From positions 1 through 10,082 of the forward strand of contig DASWHX010000132.1 of NCBI GenBank assembly GCA_036397995.1: a DNA stretch of 10,082 nt, written 5' to 3'. How positions within the stretch are numbered: the stretch's first letter is position 1; each line of letters starts with the position of its first letter. Source of the stretch: DASWHX01 sp036397995 (GTDB lineage Bacteria > Bacteroidota > Bacteroidia > Cytophagales > Cyclobacteriaceae). Under the pieces are notes generated by a model. It made no database searches. It worked only from the letters and a program-made list of their open reading frames with translations, and was not told the DNA's origin. Both the position numbers and the translations under genes were made by a program. Shown here piece by piece: positions 6,575-10,082 of this stretch.

Positions 6575-7074
6575 TGAAAATCTATCTTTTAGGAATGCCC
6601 GGCAGTGGTAAATCTACTATCGGTAAAATGTTGGCTTCTTACCTGGGCTTAAGCTTCATTGATATGGATATGGAAATTGAAACGGAAACCGGGAAGTCCA
6701 TTAAAGAAATCTTTGAAAAGAAAGGCGAAAAGCATTTCCGGTTCCTGGAAAAACAACTCTTACAAATGCTTGCAGGTAAGGATTCTATTGTTGTAGCAAC
6801 AGGGGGCGGAGTCCCCATTCACAATAACAATATGAAGCTGATTAATGAGACCGGAATCTCTGTTTACCTGAAAGCAAGTATCGAACAATTACAATCTAAT
6901 TTGGAAGAGAGTTACTCTGCAAGGCCGCTACTTCAAAAGAAAAATCTTAAAGATTCCCTTATGCAACTATTAACAGAGCGTGAAGAAGTTTATTCAAAAA
7001 GCAGGTATATAATTCAGGTATCAGAAGATCCAAAATCAACAGTTCGGGAAATTGTTGAGATTTTTAAAAATTGA
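6574..7074 (+). CDS. aroK: Shikimate kinase
   Basis: This 166-residue protein is typical of AroK/AroL. It phosphorylates shikimate with ATP in the path to chorismate and aromatic amino acids. The Walker A loop is GMPGSGKST (7-15). Asp30 and Asp32 form the DxD motif for magnesium and shikimate, and Arg56 with Glu59 (FRFLEK) is in the substrate site. GGG at 77-79 is the glycine loop, Arg117 in ARPLL is in the lid, and Arg136 in TEREEVY is a further substrate arginine. The start is a GTG overlapping the previous stop by one base (TAGTG), with MKIYLLG running straight into the P-loop, so it must depend on the upstream genes for expression. No other shikimate genes are in the window. Its last 11 bp overlap the convergent outer-membrane gene. 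Confidence 0.96.
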   Translation: MKIYLLGMPGSGKSTIGKMLASYLGLSFIDMDMEIETETGKSIKEIFEKKGEKHFRFLEKQLLQMLAGKDSIVVATGGGVPIHNNNMKLINETGISVYLKASIEQLQSNLEESYSARPLLQKKNLKDSLMQLLTEREEVYSKSRYIIQVSEDPKSTVREIVEIFKN

Positions 7075-8566
7075 AACCGGCAGTTATTAAGGCTGAAACT
7101 CTTTTATTCTCTACTGTATTATACACGGAGGAAGCAAACGGACGAATTGAGGAGTCGTATTTGCTTGTTATAATACCTAAGTCAACATAAAACTTAGGCA
7201 AGCGAATTCCGCCGCCAAAAGTAATGTTGCTTCGCGAAGAATCAACAGAGCTTGATTTCCTGGGGTCATCAAAAAAGGCAAATCCACCGCGAAGTCTGAA
7301 AATCCCTCTGCGAAACTCCGCACCTAGCTTATAGTTCGTTACAAACCCGAACTGGTCATCAATAAGTTGATTGTCGTCCACAGTTTCAAAATCATCAGAA
7401 CTTATATGATTGTAAGAATAATTGAGGAATTCAACTTCACCTGTAATAAACCCATGTTTGCCAATAAAAACAGACGCACCCGTATTAAACTTCAAAGGTG
7501 TTCGTAAATTATACTGGCTCACAAAAATATCACTTAGCGCTTCTTCTGTAGTAAGTTGTTTGTTTTCCGGAATGTAGAAATAATTGTCAAAGGTAGAAGT
7601 AAGTTTTGCTTCATATAAATCTTCGAACACATAGAAGTTAGGAGTGGAAAGTGACGCACCCAAAATTAACATGTCAACCGGTCTCACCATTATCCCAAAG
7701 GTCGCATTGATTCCTGCTCCTGTAATGTTCAAATCTTCTTCAAGAGTAAATTCACTCAGAGATCCATTGGACCGGAATTCTGAATACCTGGAATTTTCAT
7801 GGTAATCGAGTGTTAACAGGCCAATGGTTGCTCCCAGGTAAACCTTATCTCCAAAATTTGCTCCGTAGGCAATGTTTACAGAATATTCGGAGCCTTTTGA
7901 AATTCTTGTTTCCCGCTGCAGGTCAGGATAGTCCAGAGTTTCGATATCAGAAGCCACATAATCATAGTACTGAATCAGATTTCCAGAACCGTCATCAATT
8001 TCAAATAAGTCAACCAGATAAGCTTCAAAAGCGAGGTCTGAGAAGGTATCTTCATTGCCGTTATCAAATTTGTCGAAAACAAAATCAAAGTAATCGACAT
8101 CCACATTGTCTTTATCCCTTTGATAGGTAATTCTGTTATTAAAATCTTTTGTCTTGGAAATCGATAAGCCAAAGGATCCTCCCTTCAGGAACTCATTATT
8201 TTCGATTGGTCTGTGGAACACAACGCCAAGGTTAGCGAAATTAAGCACAGCCCTGCTGTCGGACACCGACTGGCTTCTGCTGTTTCCGGAGAGTTCCAGG
8301 TAAGAATCAGCAGAATTAAAATTCAAAGCCGGGGTAAAACTGGCTTCAGAACGATTGAAAAAGCCGAGGCCGGCAGGATTTGAAAATGCCGAGCTTATAT
8401 CTCCACCCAAAGCAACCTGCGAAAACCCGAGAGATTGAATTCTCGCGCTACCTGATACAGGCGACTGGCTGAATAGCAGAACTTCGCCGGTTAACCCCTG
8501 TGCAAAATGCCGACCTGGCCACAATCCACCCACGCTTATCAAAATAAGCAAACTTGCCTTTCTCAT
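7064..8566 (-). CDS. Outer-membrane beta-barrel protein, OmpP1/FadL-like
   Basis: This 500-residue protein has an N-terminal signal peptide (basic MRK, hydrophobic LLILISVGGLW, probable cleavage near FAQ, residue 23). The mature start contains SARIQSLGFSQVALGGDISS and then FSNPAGLGFF (61-70). The ALGxDISSxxxNPAGL pattern is the hallmark of Bacteroidota FadL/OmpP1-type barrels and also occurs in the related PorV/PorQ proteins. Alternating strands follow, and the chain ends with aromatic ...TAGFNF, as expected for BAM-assembled barrels. Residues about 151-220 are rich in Asp and Glu and probably form a surface loop. FadL relatives admit hydrophobic compounds such as fatty acids, but the substrate here is not shown. 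It lies 11 bp after the lipoprotein gene, probably in one operon, and its 3' end overlaps aroK. Confidence 0.88.
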   Translation of the reverse strand: MRKASLLILISVGGLWPGRHFAQGLTGEVLLFSQSPVSGSARIQSLGFSQVALGGDISSAFSNPAGLGFFNRSEASFTPALNFNSADSYLELSGNSRSQSVSDSRAVLNFANLGVVFHRPIENNEFLKGGSFGLSISKTKDFNNRITYQRDKDNVDVDYFDFVFDKFDNGNEDTFSDLAFEAYLVDLFEIDDGSGNLIQYYDYVASDIETLDYPDLQRETRISKGSEYSVNIAYGANFGDKVYLGATIGLLTLDYHENSRYSEFRSNGSLSEFTLEEDLNITGAGINATFGIMVRPVDMLILGASLSTPNFYVFEDLYEAKLTSTFDNYFYIPENKQLTTEEALSDIFVSQYNLRTPLKFNTGASVFIGKHGFITGEVEFLNYSYNHISSDDFETVDDNQLIDDQFGFVTNYKLGAEFRRGIFRLRGGFAFFDDPRKSSSVDSSRSNITFGGGIRLPKFYVDLGIITSKYDSSIRPFASSVYNTVENKRVSALITAGFNF

Positions 8567-8577
8567 GTTTTTAACCT

Positions 8578-9906
8578 TTAGTTTTTCCTTGCGGGTCTGC
8601 TTGAACTGGAATTATTATTTCCTGAACGGGTGCCTGAAGATTTTTCAGTAGATGATCTGGCAGGTGCTACATTGCTCCTGGCCGGCGCAGTGCTCCGTGA
8701 TGGAGTTGAACTCCTGTTAATCTGGTAATCTCTGTTAGAACCCGGCGCAGTTCTGTTCCATTGCTGGTTAGAATTCTGCCTGTTGAAATCCTGAGAGCTT
8801 CTTTGTCTTGTATTATTGTTAGTATTAGGGTTTACCTGGTAACCAGAAGAACGCTGATTAGTTCTGACATCATACAAACTGCTGCGGTTAGTTTTTGGTC
8901 GTACATAATTCGTGGATGTACGAGTACTTTGCGTTGATCTCTGGTTGATAATCTGCGGAGTGGTCCGGGATGCGGAGTTTCTGTCTATTTCATCTCTGGA
9001 GATAATCTGGTTATCCTGTCTTGACCTCCTGTAATAACTGCTTTGAGAAGGCGCGTCTGTGATGGTTTGAGTTCTGGACCTTGATGGATTAGTAATATTA
9101 CTCACGGTACTCCTTGAGTTATTATTTTCAGTCAGGGAAGAAACAACACCCCGGCTTGGCCTGGGACCTTTTACTATCTTGCGCGTATTACCATTAATAT
9201 TATCCGGGTTGATATTAACATAGCTGTTATTGTAATAAAGGGAATTGGAATAGCCGTATGAACTATAGTATCCGCCACCATAATAACTGCCGTAATAAAA
9301 TCCAGATGGAGGGCAATACATTGCCGCATATACCCAGCTGGGGCTGTAGCCATAATAAGAATCATACAGATACCAGTTGTTCCAGCGATTATATCCCCAT
9401 CCATAACTATACGAAATGGTCACCCGAATTCCGGAGCCATAGTAATATCCTGAATAGAATGGATCCCAATAGAATGGATCATAATACCGGTAATTGTATC
9501 GATATGGAATTCCATAACCACTTCCGTAATAATTATTGATTATTGTTGACTTTTCATCCTCTGATGAATCGTATCCTTCCGCATAATAATCACCTTCCCC
9601 GTATTCGCTGCCCTCGTCCTCAGACAATTCAGAATTATATTTAGAAATATAATCAGGATTTAAGGTTTTGGCTGAATAATTATCAACAGTCAAATCTTCT
9701 TCGCCATCCAGTTTTAAAGGATTGGCATCTTCCCTGAAACTTGAATATGCATTGAAATTAACATCCTTGTATGATTCGCGCTGGCGATCAGCGGAACCAT
9801 AATACATATCATCAACCTCTCCTTGATGTGCCAACTGAGAAGAGCTACAAGCACCTAAAATAAGTGCCGACAAAGCCGCTACCGTTAATCCTGTGATTCG
9901 TTTCAT
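8578..9906 (-). CDS. Tyrosine-rich, low-complexity lipoprotein of unknown function
   Basis: I do not recognise a family. From the ATG at 9906 the product is 442 residues with a lipoprotein signal MKRITGLTVAALSALILGAC and Cys20 as the lipidation site. An in-frame GTG at 9930 would give an unusually long signal, so the ATG is preferred. The mature part has four zones: a polar linker (21-90), an acidic stretch (about 93-118), a tyrosine/glycine-rich core (126-230, 34 Tyr in 105 residues, with a DPFYWDPFY duplication), and a basic Ser/Arg/Asn/Gln-rich tail (about 241-442). One cysteine (198) lies in the core. The composition suggests a largely unfolded or adhesive surface protein anchored in the outer membrane. 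Its downstream neighbour is a beta-barrel, so they may act together. It is divergent from proS. Confidence 0.85.
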   Translation of the reverse strand: MKRITGLTVAALSALILGACSSSQLAHQGEVDDMYYGSADRQRESYKDVNFNAYSSFREDANPLKLDGEEDLTVDNYSAKTLNPDYISKYNSELSEDEGSEYGEGDYYAEGYDSSEDEKSTIINNYYGSGYGIPYRYNYRYYDPFYWDPFYSGYYYGSGIRVTISYSYGWGYNRWNNWYLYDSYYGYSPSWVYAAMYCPPSGFYYGSYYGGGYYSSYGYSNSLYYNNSYVNINPDNINGNTRKIVKGPRPSRGVVSSLTENNNSRSTVSNITNPSRSRTQTITDAPSQSSYYRRSRQDNQIISRDEIDRNSASRTTPQIINQRSTQSTRTSTNYVRPKTNRSSLYDVRTNQRSSGYQVNPNTNNNTRQRSSQDFNRQNSNQQWNRTAPGSNRDYQINRSSTPSRSTAPARSNVAPARSSTEKSSGTRSGNNNSSSSRPARKN

Positions 9907-9935
9907 GGCTGTTTTGTTTATCGTTTTCACTTAAC

Positions 9936-9943
9936 CAAATTTA
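9936..9943 (-). promoter_or_regulatory. Candidate -7 promoter box for the lipoprotein-OMP operon
   Basis: On the minus strand this reads TAAATTTG, a full match to TAnnTTTG, 29 bp upstream of the lipoprotein ATG. A -33 TTTG is not evident. The inverted repeat at 9944-9958 abuts it on its upstream side. Confidence 0.45.
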
Positions 9944-9958
9944 CGATTATTTTAATCG
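9944..9958. repeat. Perfect inverted repeat CGATTA-TTT-TAATCG
   Basis: Two 6-bp arms separated by TTT lie directly against the minus-strand -7 box, in the position of the promoter spacer. It could be an operator half-site pair for the lipoprotein operon. The AT-rich composition makes chance occurrence possible, and it is too weak and badly placed for a terminator. Confidence 0.35.
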
Positions 9959-9979
9959 CTGGGAGGCGCATAAATACTT

Positions 9980-9987
9980 TATATTTG
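9980..9987 (+). promoter_or_regulatory. Candidate -7 promoter box for proS
   Basis: TATATTTG matches TAnnTTTG and lies 42 bp upstream of the proS ATG, implying a leader of about 35 bases. That leader would include a five-codon mini-ORF overlapping the proS start. No clear -33 TTTG is present. Confidence 0.45.
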
Positions 9988-10029
9988 TCCTCCGTTTTAA
10001 TACAAGTCCAAAACTATGCCAAAGTCAAA

Positions 10030-10082
10030 ATGAGTAAGGGAATTACGACCAGGGAAGCGGATTATTCACAATGGTACAATGA
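10030..10082 (+). CDS. proS: Prolyl-tRNA synthetase, N-terminal fragment (cut by window edge)
   Basis: Only 17 full codons are present: MSKGITTREADYSQWYN, then the edge. The xxREADYSQWYN motif is the standard beginning of the archaeal/eukaryote-like (ProS type 3) prolyl-tRNA synthetase that Bacteroidota use, where DYSxWY opens the catalytic domain. The enzyme charges tRNA-Pro with proline in the cytoplasm. The ATG at 10030 fits the usual short N-terminus. An upstream ATG at 10016 is in another frame and stops at 10033. The gene is divergent from the lipoprotein gene. The identification rests on a short but distinctive motif. Confidence 0.8.
   Translation, partial: MSKGITTREADYSQWYN

Noticed and set aside
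7810..8172. Open frames on both strands within the FadL-like gene
   Set aside because: They overlap the barrel reading frame entirely and have no family features.
9258..9539. Plus-strand open frame of 93 codons rich in His and Asn
   Set aside because: It is the antisense shadow of the tyrosine codons of the lipoprotein, which explains its odd composition.
9217..9540. Repetitive-looking DNA (many ataata/ccata units), considered as a repeat array or CRISPR
   Set aside because: The units are irregular, have no constant spacing, and follow the TAT/TAC codons of the tyrosine-rich protein on the minus strand.
9928..9930. GTG codon as the start of the lipoprotein
   Set aside because: It would put eight extra residues before a complete lipoprotein signal peptide that starts at the ATG at 9906.
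9962..9993. GGAGG and CCTCC arms flanking the proS -7 box
   Set aside because: Only 5 bp of pairing over a 22-bp gap, easily due to chance, and not a recognised operator.

Overview
The window looks like a gene-dense stretch of a Bacteroidota chromosome, probably from the Cytophagales/Flammeovirgaceae side. The evidence is the family content: an SDR-type threonine dehydrogenase, the folP-cdaA pair, a duplicated DUF1599 protein, a BT_3928-like DoxX membrane protein, and an FadL/OmpP1-like outer-membrane protein beside a lipoprotein. Ribosome-binding sites are not obvious, and TAnnTTTG-type -7 boxes occur in two of the divergent gaps. No tRNA, rRNA, CRISPR array, insertion sequence, phage gene or clear intrinsic terminator was seen. 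Every gap between genes is under 130 bases.

Layout. At the left, a minus-strand cluster reads SDR-type L-threonine 3-dehydrogenase (1896-952), enoyl-CoA hydratase (947-165), then the first 50 codons of a polysaccharide flippase that runs off the left edge (151-1). Divergent from it across 101 bp is kbl (1998-3197), so the two enzymes that turn threonine into glycine and acetyl-CoA flank a shared control region. kbl meets cdaA tail to tail with overlapping stop codons. cdaA (c-di-AMP synthase) and folP (dihydropteroate synthase) form a minus-strand pair joined by TGATG.

Divergent from folP, with only 24 bp between two probable GTG starts, is a plus-strand train: DUF1599 protein, DoxX/thioredoxin-like membrane protein, and shikimate kinase aroK. 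All three are joined by overlaps, which suggests one message. aroK converges on and overlaps a minus-strand envelope pair: a tyrosine-rich lipoprotein (9906-8578) followed 11 bp later by an FadL-like beta-barrel (8566-7064). The right edge holds the first codons of proS (from 10030), divergent from the lipoprotein over a 123-bp gap with candidate promoters on both strands and a small inverted repeat.

Functionally the window mixes housekeeping metabolism (threonine catabolism, acyl-CoA metabolism, folate, shikimate, prolyl-tRNA charging), c-di-AMP signalling and cell-envelope genes. No defence or mobile system is visible. The least explained parts are the tyrosine-rich lipoprotein with its OMP partner, the internally duplicated DUF1599 protein, and the DoxX/thioredoxin-like fusion. 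Several first-guess starts at TTG or GTG codons were moved to internal starts (folP, cdaA, DUF1599, lipoprotein) because these agree with overlap geometry, recalled family N-termini or signal-peptide placement.
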